The notes beneath the pieces were generated by a model, which made no database searches, was not told where the DNA came from, and saw only the letters and a list, made by a program, of their open reading frames with translations. A DNA stretch of 6,012 nt from Candidatus Cloacimonadota bacterium (GTDB lineage Bacteria; Cloacimonadota; Cloacimonadia; JGIOTU-2). A program made the position numbers and the translations under genes. Every line of letters starts with the position of its first letter. The stretch's first letter is position 1. The stretch spans positions 1 to 6,012 of the forward strand of contig DAOVPZ010000077.1 in NCBI GenBank assembly GCA_030628975.1, in the 5' to 3' direction. Shown here piece by piece: positions 1 through 5,924 of the stretch.

Positions 1-1247
1 ATTAAAATTACTTCATCAAAGCTTTGAATAGAGCTAAATAGTCCCTTAAGAATCTTTGATTCACAATCCTTTATTAAATCAGAGATAGGTTTAGAAAGAT
101 GGAGGTAATTTTTCAAAGCAATCAGATCTCTTGGATATGCTTTACCAGTGCCGATTTTGCTGATAATTCTTTCAATATCACCTATTTCTTTCAGAATCTC
201 AATCAGTGAATTTTTTATATGAGGTTTATCAAGCAGTTCTGAGACGGAATCCAAGCGATTATCTATTTCAACTTTGCTAATCAGGGGATTTAATATCCAT
301 TGAAAAAGTAGTCGGTTGCCCATTGGAGTTTTTGTGTAATCGATTATATCAAGAAGAGTTCCTTTTCTCTCCCGTGTCCTTATCGATTCTATTAGTTCCA
401 AATTATGTCGAGAAATTGCATCTACTTGCATAAACTGATTAACTTCATAAAATTTTAGATTTGTAATATGTTGCAGTTCTGTTCCTTTTAAATCTTGTAT
501 ATAGGATAGGATAGCTGCTGATGCACAAACCGCATTATTCTTTCCTGCTAACCCAAAACCATCTAATGATAAAACAGTAAAATGTCTTTTTAAAATATCT
601 TCAGCTTCGATAAAATCGTATCTCCAGGATTCATACTTTGTGAATGTTGGAGTATAAAATATTTTTATGTCTTGCTCTAATTTAAATTCTGGATTTTCTG
701 GTAGAAGAATTTCAGTAGGATGAATTCTTACAATTTCATCCAAAATTTTATCATTCAATAGTTCTGAACATAAGAATTCACCAGTTGAAATATCAATAGA
801 TGCAAATCCACAGTTTGATTTTCCTTCATATATTGCAGTAAGGAAATTATTTTTTTTCCCCTTTAAAAAGTCATCTTGTAAAATAGTTCCAGGTGTGATG
901 ACCTCAATTATTTTTCGTTTGACTAATTTTTTTGCAAGTTTTGGGTCTTCAACTTGTTCACAAATTGCAACCTTGATTCCATTATCAATGAGTTTTTTTA
1001 GATAGTTATTTAAGGCATGATAAGGAAAACCAGCAAGAGGAATGGGATTTTTCTTTTTTTTATCTCTTGTAGTAAGCGCTATTCCCAGAATTTTGGAAGC
1101 CTTTTTTGCATCATCAAAAAAAGTTTCGTAGAAGTCTCCCATTCTGAATAGGAGCAAGGCATCTGGTTGTTCTTTTTTGATGGATAAGTATTGATTGATT
1201 AATGGGGTAAAGTTTTGTGAGGAACTTGATTGTGATGATTTTGTCAT
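1..1247 (-). CDS. mutS: DNA mismatch repair protein MutS, N-terminal ~415 residues (3' end outside window)
   Basis: MutS is the mismatch sensor of methyl-independent or MutL-dependent repair: a dimer scans DNA, wedges a Phe into the mispair and, with ATP, recruits MutL. The frame is open from the ATG at 1247 to the window edge, giving 415 codons of a family usually 800-900 aa. The mismatch-binding domain I is clear: RMGDFYE at residues 35-41 holds the Phe-x-Glu pair (F39, E41) of true MutS1 proteins, followed by LTTRD (58-62), LAGFPYHAL (71-79) and CEQVEDP (96-102). After the connector domain comes the core/lever start, with DAISRHNLEL (276-285), TPMGNRLL (about 307-314) and DIERIISKIG (from 357). 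The clamp tip and the C-terminal ATPase lie beyond the window, so ATPase integrity cannot be judged. A Ser/Gln-rich stretch (residues 4-11) precedes the conserved part. There is no Shine-Dalgarno; the start overlaps the stop of the upstream gene as TAATG, which suggests translational coupling. Identification is very secure. Confidence 0.97.
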   Translation of the reverse strand, partial: MTKSSQSSSSQNFTPLINQYLSIKKEQPDALLLFRMGDFYETFFDDAKKASKILGIALTTRDKKKKNPIPLAGFPYHALNNYLKKLIDNGIKVAICEQVEDPKLAKKLVKRKIIEVITPGTILQDDFLKGKKNNFLTAIYEGKSNCGFASIDISTGEFLCSELLNDKILDEIVRIHPTEILLPENPEFKLEQDIKIFYTPTFTKYESWRYDFIEAEDILKRHFTVLSLDGFGLAGKNNAVCASAAILSYIQDLKGTELQHITNLKFYEVNQFMQVDAISRHNLELIESIRTRERKGTLLDIIDYTKTPMGNRLLFQWILNPLISKVEIDNRLDSVSELLDKPHIKNSLIEILKEIGDIERIISKIGTGKAYPRDLIALKNYLHLSKPISDLIKDCESKILKGLFSSIQSFDEVIL

Positions 1248-2290
1248 TATTGTTTTTTATAAATAAAAGAAGATATTGAATTTTTCTTCAATTTATTCTG
1301 AATATATTGAGCTTCGGTTTTTGTCTTATAAGGTCCTAAGCCAACAGCAAAATAATTTTTTCCTTTAACAATTTTTTCATAAATAAATGTATTATATCCC
1401 TTTTGTCTAAATTCTGCTTTTGATTTCTCAGCTTGTTTATTATTTAAAAATGCAGCAAGCTGAACAATATATTTTTTGTCAAAATCAGTATTTATTTCAG
1501 GCATATTGATAGAGGAACTATAAATTCCTTTTTCTGCAAGGTTAACAAGTTGTGATTCAGCTAAAAATCTCTCATCTGAATATGGATATTGATTTATCAC
1601 TTCTTTGTAAGAGAGAATAGCTTTATCAAATTGTGATATTTTTTCATGGCATAATCCAATCATATATGATAGATATGATGAGAAATTTTCGTTTGTTTTT
1701 GAATTTTTTAAATTTTGAAAGTGATGTAAAGCAGAAGAAAAATCATTCAATTTGAAATATGAAGTTCCAATATTAAATAATGCCAATTCTATTTTAGTAT
1801 TTTCATCGCCAGTTTCTAGATATTCTTTTAAATAATTTATACAATTATTATAATCCTTCAATGCAAAACAATTCTGTCCCGACCAGTATAGTGCATCCTC
1901 AAAGTCTGCTCCCTGTGAGATTGTGTTTTGCAGGATTTGGTTAAGATATTTCTTGGCTTTTGAATAGTCTGAACTACAAAAATAATTTTTTGCAAGCTCT
2001 AATTTTGCTTTATCGATATAAGTATTTTTGTTAAGGTTTAATATTTTTTTTAAGTACTTATTAGCTTCATCAGATGTTTCTGAGCATTGAGCTATAAGAA
2101 AATAAATTTCAGCAAGTGAGTTTGTGTCATCTGCTGAATCTAGTGATTTTTCCAGTATATTCTTAGCTGAAGTATAATTTTCTTTTTTAATTTCTTTTTT
2201 TGCTTTGTTGATCTCGTAAGCGCAGTCTGCATAATTATGATTTGAAATTAGAAATATAATAAACATCAAAACAATAAAGATTTTTTTCAT
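1247..2290 (-). CDS. Periplasmic TPR-repeat protein with C-terminal SPOR domain
   Basis: This 347-aa protein begins with a Sec signal peptide: MKK, a hydrophobic stretch at about 4-16, and probable cleavage near residues 21-24 (ADCA). There is no convincing lipobox. Residues about 24-245 are helical pairs with TPR character, for example at 92-122, 130-160, 166-195 and 204-236; the last ends in a QYPYSDE turn like those of YbgF/CpoB and BamD-type TPRs. Residues 272-346 form a SPOR domain, with YIVQLAAF (274-281) and VGLGPYKTKTEA (316-327). SPOR domains bind glycan strands stripped of stem peptides, often at division sites, and TPRs bind protein partners. The inferred role is therefore a cell-envelope or division scaffold. 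It follows rho after 44 bp with no visible SD, and its TAA overlaps the mutS ATG by one base. No specific gene name is recognised; domain calls are secure, the cellular role is not. Confidence 0.88.
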   Translation of the reverse strand: MKKIFIVLMFIIFLISNHNYADCAYEINKAKKEIKKENYTSAKNILEKSLDSADDTNSLAEIYFLIAQCSETSDEANKYLKKILNLNKNTYIDKAKLELAKNYFCSSDYSKAKKYLNQILQNTISQGADFEDALYWSGQNCFALKDYNNCINYLKEYLETGDENTKIELALFNIGTSYFKLNDFSSALHHFQNLKNSKTNENFSSYLSYMIGLCHEKISQFDKAILSYKEVINQYPYSDERFLAESQLVNLAEKGIYSSSINMPEINTDFDKKYIVQLAAFLNNKQAEKSKAEFRQKGYNTFIYEKIVKGKNYFAVGLGPYKTKTEAQYIQNKLKKNSISSFIYKKQ

Positions 2291-2334
2291 TATTAAGAAG
2301 GAATTTGTATATAAGGAAATTTAGAAATATTTTG

Positions 2335-3603
2335 CTATCTGCTCATTAACTTAAGAAATTCATCGTTGCTTTTGGTACTTCTCATTTTACTTTTAAGAAA
2401 TTCAATTGAATTGTATGGGCTTTGAGTTTTGAGGTATTTTCGAAGAACAAAGACGCGATTTCTGACTTCTTCTGATAGGAGCAATTCTTCTCTTCTAGTT
2501 CCAGAAGTAATCAGGTCTATAGCCGGGTACATTCGCAGGTCACTTATTGAGCGGTCTAAGACAAGCTCCATATTTCCAGTCCCCTTGAATTCTTCAAATA
2601 TGACTGTATCCATTTTACTTCCTGTTTGCACGAGAGCGGTTGCTATGATTGTCAGACTGCCACCTTCTTCAGTATTGCGGGCAGCACCAAAAAAGCGTTT
2701 GGGCTTATGAAGGGCATTGGCATCCACACCACCCGAGAGCACCTTTCCGCTTGCTGGAACAATAGCATTATATGCCCTTGCAAGACGAGTAATGCTATCT
2801 AACAATATTACAACATCTTTATTGAATTCCACCATTCTTTTGGCTTTTTCCATTACCATTTCTGCCAGGCGAACATGGTGATGGGATGTTTCGTCAAATG
2901 TGGAACTTACAACTTCTGAGTTTATAGGCTTTACAATTCTTTTCATTTCTGTGACTTCTTCTGGTCGTTCATCGATAAGAAGAACTATAACAAAAACTTC
3001 TGGATGATTTATTAATATTGAATTAGCAAGTTTTTGAAGTAACACTGTTTTTCCAGTTCTTGGTGCAGCAACAATTAGTCCTCTTTGTCCTTTACCTATT
3101 GGTGTAAAAAGGTCAATTATTCTTGAAGAAAGTTCCTCTGGTGTTGTTTCGAGATTTAATTTTTGTTCAGGATAAAAAGGTGTTAGTGAATCAAAGTTAG
3201 GTATCTCAGCAGCTAATTCTGGTGGTTGTTCATTTATTGCATCAATTCTGATTAGTGCAAAATATTTTTCATCATCCTTCGGTGAACGAACAGGACCAGA
3301 GATACTATTTCCTTGCTTAATATGAAATTTCTTTACTTGGGCTTTTGAAACATAGATATCACTACTACCACTATTATAGTTATTATTTGCATATCGCAGA
3401 AAACCATATCCTTCATTTGTTAAGTCTATAACACCAGTTGTAAATGATAATCCCTCGTTTTCAGCTTGTGCTTTCAGGATACTAAAAATTAGCTCTTCTT
3501 TTTTTAGAGATTTGTATCTTTTTACTTCAAATTCTCTTGCTAATTTATAAAGCTCATTTATAGTCATTTCTCTTATTTGTTTGAGTTCAACTATATTTTC
3601 CAT
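2335..3603 (-). CDS. rho: Transcription termination factor Rho
   Basis: Rho is the hexameric RNA-dependent ATPase that pulls nascent RNA from RNA polymerase. This copy has 422 aa, close to the E. coli length of 419. In order: a Rho_N helical domain (about 12-48); a cold-shock-like primary RNA-binding domain (about 55-126) with GYGFLR (65-70), DIYVS (82-86) and EKYFALI (112-118); then the RecA-like motor. Walker A is AAPRTGKT (179-186), the catalytic-Glu segment LLIDERPEEV (208-217, E212), Walker B VVILLDS (264-270, D269), the Q-loop around SGKVLSGGVDANAL (285-298), the R-loop GTGN (341-344) and the arginine finger in SGTRREELL (R370). The Walker A differs slightly from E. coli APPKAGKT: first Pro to Ala, Lys to Arg, Ala to Thr. 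The long acidic or basic insertion seen in many Bacteroidota and Actinobacteria Rhos is absent. The ATG at 3603 has an AGGAG site four bases upstream, which fixes the start. The stop is TAG. Confidence 0.98.
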   Translation of the reverse strand: MENIVELKQIREMTINELYKLAREFEVKRYKSLKKEELIFSILKAQAENEGLSFTTGVIDLTNEGYGFLRYANNNYNSGSSDIYVSKAQVKKFHIKQGNSISGPVRSPKDDEKYFALIRIDAINEQPPELAAEIPNFDSLTPFYPEQKLNLETTPEELSSRIIDLFTPIGKGQRGLIVAAPRTGKTVLLQKLANSILINHPEVFVIVLLIDERPEEVTEMKRIVKPINSEVVSSTFDETSHHHVRLAEMVMEKAKRMVEFNKDVVILLDSITRLARAYNAIVPASGKVLSGGVDANALHKPKRFFGAARNTEEGGSLTIIATALVQTGSKMDTVIFEEFKGTGNMELVLDRSISDLRMYPAIDLITSGTRREELLLSEEVRNRVFVLRKYLKTQSPYNSIEFLKSKMRSTKSNDEFLKLMSR

Positions 3604-3607
3604 AATA

Positions 3608-3612
3608 CTCCT
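3608..3612 (-). promoter_or_regulatory. Shine-Dalgarno site of rho
   Basis: On the minus strand the sequence reads AGGAG-TATT-ATG. This is one of only two clear SD sites in the window and supports the rho start at 3603. The four-base spacer is short; the cupin gene has the same spacing. Confidence 0.7.
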
Positions 3613-3697
3613 ATGATATATTGTTTGATTCTAATATTTTTAATATATGTTTAAATTCCTTATTTTAATTTTCCAAATCCTTTATTTATATTTTTCC

Positions 3698-3725
3698 AAA
3701 AATATCAACTTTCTCTATAGAAAGT
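3698..3725 (-). terminator. Possible weak intrinsic terminator after tsaB
   Basis: On the minus strand, about 25 nt after the tsaB stop, a perfect 7-bp stem (ACTTTCT / AGAAAGT, bases 3708-3725) with a 4-nt loop is followed by TGATATTTTT. The stem has only two G-C pairs, so it would be a weak terminator. A second all-AT inverted repeat, TATTTTT-CC-AAAAATA, lies at 3689-3704 and overlaps the T-rich part. The rest of the 147-bp gap (3604-3688) is AT-rich rho leader in which no promoter could be picked with confidence. If the hairpin works, rho is transcribed separately from cupin-tsaB. Confidence 0.35.
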
Positions 3726-3750
3726 AAGATAAATGGTTGTAATTTATCAA

Positions 3751-4440
3751 TCAATGAATACTTTGTTTAAACCGTTCTTCTGCTGATGACCTTCTTATAT
3801 AAAATGGTTGAAGATTTGCAATGGATTGGTGATCATAACTTAATTTAATATTTTTCTTGAATAGAATATCAATAAGTGAGGCAGCTCGCGGATAATTAAG
3901 ATGATTAGGTGCAATGTAAAATTTAACTTTTATGATCGAATCTAATTTTTGCTTTAGGTTTTCAATAAATGGTCCAACAAATATTACTTCATTTTTAATA
4001 CAATTTGCAAGTCCATCAATTGAGAATATTTGAGGACTAATTAATTCATCCAATTGTGAAGAATAAATTGCACTATAAACTTGTCCTCTACCAGCATCCA
4101 ATAAAGCACAAATATTTTGATTAGTGACGACAACATTGTTTGCGATAGACATCAAAGTTGAAATCGCAATTAATGGAATTTTTTGTCCATAACAAATACC
4201 TTTTGCTGTTGAAAGTGCAATACGAAGACCTGTAAATGAGCCAGGACCATTTGACACAACAATAGCATCAATTTCATTGATATTAGTTTCAGTTTCTTTT
4301 AACATTTCATCTATATTTGGTAATAGTGTTTCAGAATGTGTCTTCATACTATTGAGTGTATGTTCAGCTATTATTCTTTTATCTTCTGAGATTGCAATAC
4401 TACCATAAGTTGTGGATGTATCCAGAGCAAGAATTTTCAT
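3751..4440 (-). CDS. tsaB: tRNA threonylcarbamoyladenosine (t6A37) biosynthesis protein TsaB
   Basis: TsaB (YeaZ) is the inactive ASKHA-fold partner of TsaD. With TsaE they transfer the threonylcarbamoyl group made by TsaC/TsaC2 to A37 of ANN-decoding tRNAs in the cytoplasm. The protein has 229 aa (E. coli 231). Typical features are the N-terminal strand MKILALDTST (1-10), MKTHSETLLP (32-41), the family hallmark GPGSFTGLRI (65-74), LLDAGRGQVYSAIY (113-126), and the C-terminal PFYIRRSSAEE (212-222), matching the usual P-x-Y-x-R-R ending. No RimI or TsaD gene adjoins it here. The ATG at 4440 lies 16 bp after the cupin stop, so the two are probably co-transcribed; no SD is visible. It ends in TGA, followed by a possible weak terminator. 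The identification is firm. Confidence 0.96.
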   Translation of the reverse strand: MKILALDTSTTYGSIAISEDKRIIAEHTLNSMKTHSETLLPNIDEMLKETETNINEIDAIVVSNGPGSFTGLRIALSTAKGICYGQKIPLIAISTLMSIANNVVVTNQNICALLDAGRGQVYSAIYSSQLDELISPQIFSIDGLANCIKNEVIFVGPFIENLKQKLDSIIKVKFYIAPNHLNYPRAASLIDILFKKNIKLSYDHQSIANLQPFYIRRSSAEERFKQSIH

Positions 4441-4456
4441 AAATTAAGCTTGAACA

Positions 4457-4849
4457 TTAGCAGGTGCTTACAGGTTTATCACCTAATGGGTTTTTCGTTT
4501 CTTTTGGCTTGGTTGTGTAAGGTATAGCACAAAGAAAGCGAAGCGCTGTATCGCCAGAATTTCTAAATTGATGATAAATATTTTGATCAATATAAATTAC
4601 ATCCCATTGTTGAAATTCTTTTTCACCTTCTGCAGTTACCAATAAGCCAGTTCCTTGCAGGACGAAAACTTCATGCTCCCAATCATGTGTATGATAAGGT
4701 GTGAAGCCACTTGGCTCAAGCTCAAACATTCGTAAAGCAAAATTTGGAGCATTGTCCTTTTCTGAAATTAACCAACGAATTTTAACATTTTTTGCGCCTT
4801 CAACGGAAACATCTTCTAATGTAACATCATTAAAATGCGTAAGTTTCAT
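4457..4849 (-). CDS. Small cupin protein, TM1459-like, with predicted four-His metal site
   Basis: A single-domain cupin of 130 aa. Motif 1 is HTHDWEHEVFVLQG (53-66) and motif 2 ends in HQFRN (93-97). The predicted metal ligands are H53, H55, H59 and H93. From memory this spacing, and the block NAPNFALRMFELEP, resemble Thermotoga TM1459, a small cupin whose Mn is held by four histidines rather than the usual three His plus one Glu. The natural substrate of that group is unknown; related Mn cupins can act as hydroxynitrile lyases or cleave alkenes oxidatively in vitro. A 20-residue Lys/Pro-rich tail ends in Cys130. The start is the ATG at 4849 because a GGAGGT site sits just upstream; an in-frame TTG at 4861 would place that site inside the gene. 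It precedes tsaB by 16 bp. The fold is secure, the function unknown. Confidence 0.9.
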   Translation of the reverse strand: MKLTHFNDVTLEDVSVEGAKNVKIRWLISEKDNAPNFALRMFELEPSGFTPYHTHDWEHEVFVLQGTGLLVTAEGEKEFQQWDVIYIDQNIYHQFRNSGDTALRFLCAIPYTTKPKETKNPLGDKPVSTC

Positions 4850-4853
4850 TAAC

Positions 4854-4859
4854 ACCTCC
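4854..4859 (-). promoter_or_regulatory. Shine-Dalgarno site of the cupin gene
   Basis: GGAGGT on the minus strand, four bases before the ATG at 4849. It is the strongest SD in the window and decides the start in favour of ATG 4849 over the in-frame TTG at 4861. Confidence 0.75.
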
Positions 4860-4919
4860 AATTGATTTTTCTTTATCAGACTGTTAAATTACTTTTGATA
4901 GGTTACTCTTATTTTCTAA

Positions 4920-4996
4920 TGTCAAAAAGGGTGATATAATTTTTATTAGTCAATTTTTTTTATTTAAATATTAAATATTCACAATCAATTTTGACA
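4920..4996. repeat. Spaced inverted repeat in the truA-cupin intergenic gap
   Basis: TGTCAAAA (4920-4927) and TTTTGACA (4989-4996) are perfect 8-bp inverted copies about 60 bp apart in the 160-bp gap between truA and the cupin. Between them lie only AT-rich bases, including overlapping short palindromes near 4961-4979. The left arm contains a consensus-like TTGACA on the minus strand, but no good -10 follows at 16-18 bp. It could be a promoter or operator region for the cupin-tsaB unit or chance in AT-rich DNA. Confidence 0.3.
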
Positions 4997-5009
4997 TTTT
5001 ACCTTTTTA

Positions 5010-5741
5010 TTAATACTCAATCTCGTCAAGATATAATCCTTGCGGTGGAGCAGTTTCTCCTAACATTTTATGATCTTGTTTTTCTAATATTTCCTGTATG
5101 TAATTATCAGGTAAGTCATAATGAGAAATTTTTAATAAGGTTCCGATAATTCTACGAACCATATTGTGTAAGAATCTATTAGCAGTTATGAAAAAGTGAT
5201 ATTGGTTTTGATATTCTTCCCATTTTGCAGATATAATTGTACAAAAGCAATTATTCAGTTTAGAAGTATCACTTGCAAAGACTTCAAAATCATAAGTTCC
5301 AATGAGATATTTCAAAGATTTTTTTATTTTTTCTGATTTTATTTTTTTTGTGGGAAAATAAGCTGTAAAATTTCTTTCGAATGGACTGAAAGTTTTGGTG
5401 ATTTTGTAAAGATATGTTCTCCTTTTAGCGGAAAATCTGGCATGAAAATCCGAATCAACCTTCTTGCAATCTTTAATATATATCGAATTTGGAAGAAGAC
5501 TATTTAAAGCTTTTATGATATTCTCTGGATGCATTCTTGTCTCAGTGCTGAAATGTGCATATTGATTGTAAGCATGTACACCACTGTCTGTCCGTCCAGA
5601 AGCAACTAAACTTGTTTCTATCTTGAAAATCTTGGTGAGACATTTTTCCATTACAGATTGAATAGTAATATGCTCTTCCTGGATTTGCCAACCATAAAAA
5701 TCAGTACCGTCATAGCAAAAGTTTAATAGAAATTTTTTCAT
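5010..5741 (-). CDS. truA: tRNA pseudouridine(38-40) synthase TruA
   Basis: TruA isomerises uridines 38, 39 and 40 in the anticodon stem-loop of many tRNAs to pseudouridine. The 243-aa protein has the usual length. Motifs: YDGTDFYGWQ (10-19) at the N terminus, the catalytic ASGRTDSGVHA (47-57) with nucleophile D52, FHARFSAKRRTYLY (99-112), FLHNMVRRIIGTLL (190-203) and the C-terminal APPQGLYL (231-238). The ATG at 5741 is chosen because homologues begin with this segment (KKFLLNFCYDG). An AGAGAG purine run lies about 7 nt upstream. A GTG at 5774 would add 11 residues (QFVAKKRDFQ-like) encoded by a repeated DNA element, so it is very unlikely to be the start. The stop is TAA. Upstream DNA is repeat-rich and no promoter was identified. 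Confidence 0.97.
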   Translation of the reverse strand: MKKFLLNFCYDGTDFYGWQIQEEHITIQSVMEKCLTKIFKIETSLVASGRTDSGVHAYNQYAHFSTETRMHPENIIKALNSLLPNSIYIKDCKKVDSDFHARFSAKRRTYLYKITKTFSPFERNFTAYFPTKKIKSEKIKKSLKYLIGTYDFEVFASDTSKLNNCFCTIISAKWEEYQNQYHFFITANRFLHNMVRRIIGTLLKISHYDLPDNYIQEILEKQDHKMLGETAPPQGLYLDEIEY

Positions 5742-5762
5742 TTGAAAATCTCTCTTTTTAGC

Positions 5763-5788
5763 CACGAACTGCACGAACTAACACGAAC
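5763..5788 (-). repeat. Triple GTTCGTG repeat upstream of truA
   Basis: Three exact copies of CACGAAC on the plus strand (5763-5769, 5772-5778, 5782-5788; GTTCGTG on the minus strand) are spaced 9 and 10 bp. They lie 22-47 bp before the truA ATG. As I recall, degenerate arrays of TTCGTG words recur between genes in many unrelated environmental genomes, so this is more likely a dispersed repeat than a local operator. The near-helical spacing would also suit a protein-binding site. Confidence 0.6.
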
Positions 5789-5846
5789 AAAATCCTATTC
5801 ATAAAATTAAACTTTTTTGAATTATTAATAATTTTCATGCTCCTTT

Positions 5847-5864
5847 GCCTGCCCCGCCTGCCCT
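5847..5864. repeat. Tandem GC-rich 9-mer, two copies
   Basis: GCCTGCCCC (5847-5855) is followed directly by GCCTGCCCT (5856-5864), differing in one base. This GC-rich islet of about 18 bp stands out in a region that is otherwise strongly AT-rich, and it abuts the hairpin at 5861-5890. Confidence 0.6.
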
Positions 5865-5909
5865 GTGAAATTTCTTCCTATTTCACCGGGGTTAAATCTT
5901 CTCCTATTT
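5861..5909. repeat. Imperfect hairpin with overlapping 26-bp-spaced direct repeat
   Basis: GTGAAAT (5865-5871) pairs with ATTTCAC (5880-5886) across an 8-nt loop. After one T/C mismatch, CCC (5861-5863) pairs with GGG (5888-5890). The 19-mer at 5865-5883 recurs 26 bp further on at 5891-5909 with 15 of 19 bases the same, sharing the CCTATTT end. No T-tract follows directly, so it does not look like a standard terminator. It looks like a degenerate unit of an interspersed repeat. Confidence 0.5.
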
Positions 5910-5924
5910 TTTGTGCAAATAAAC

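Noticed and set aside
2429..2710. A 93-codon plus-strand open frame
   Set aside because: It lies wholly antisense inside rho, whose motifs are intact in this stretch; the translated product resembles nothing and has no SD.
4850..4861. TTG start adding four residues to the cupin
   Set aside because: It would overlap the strong GGAGGT site that sits four bases before the ATG at 4849.
4895..4925. Candidate promoter with TTGACA (4920-4925) and TATCAA (4895-4900) on the minus strand
   Set aside because: The spacer is 19 bases and the -10 is poor; such matches are expected by chance in this AT-rich gap.
5742..5774. Upstream GTG start adding 11 residues to TruA
   Set aside because: The added residues come from the GTTCGTG repeat, homologues begin at the following Met, and the AGAGAG site fits the ATG at 5741.
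5758..5838. A 26-codon minus-strand ORF from the ATG at 5838, with GGAG almost touching the start
   Set aside because: SD spacing is only one base, and the second half is just translation of the GTTCGTG repeat; no sign of a real protein.
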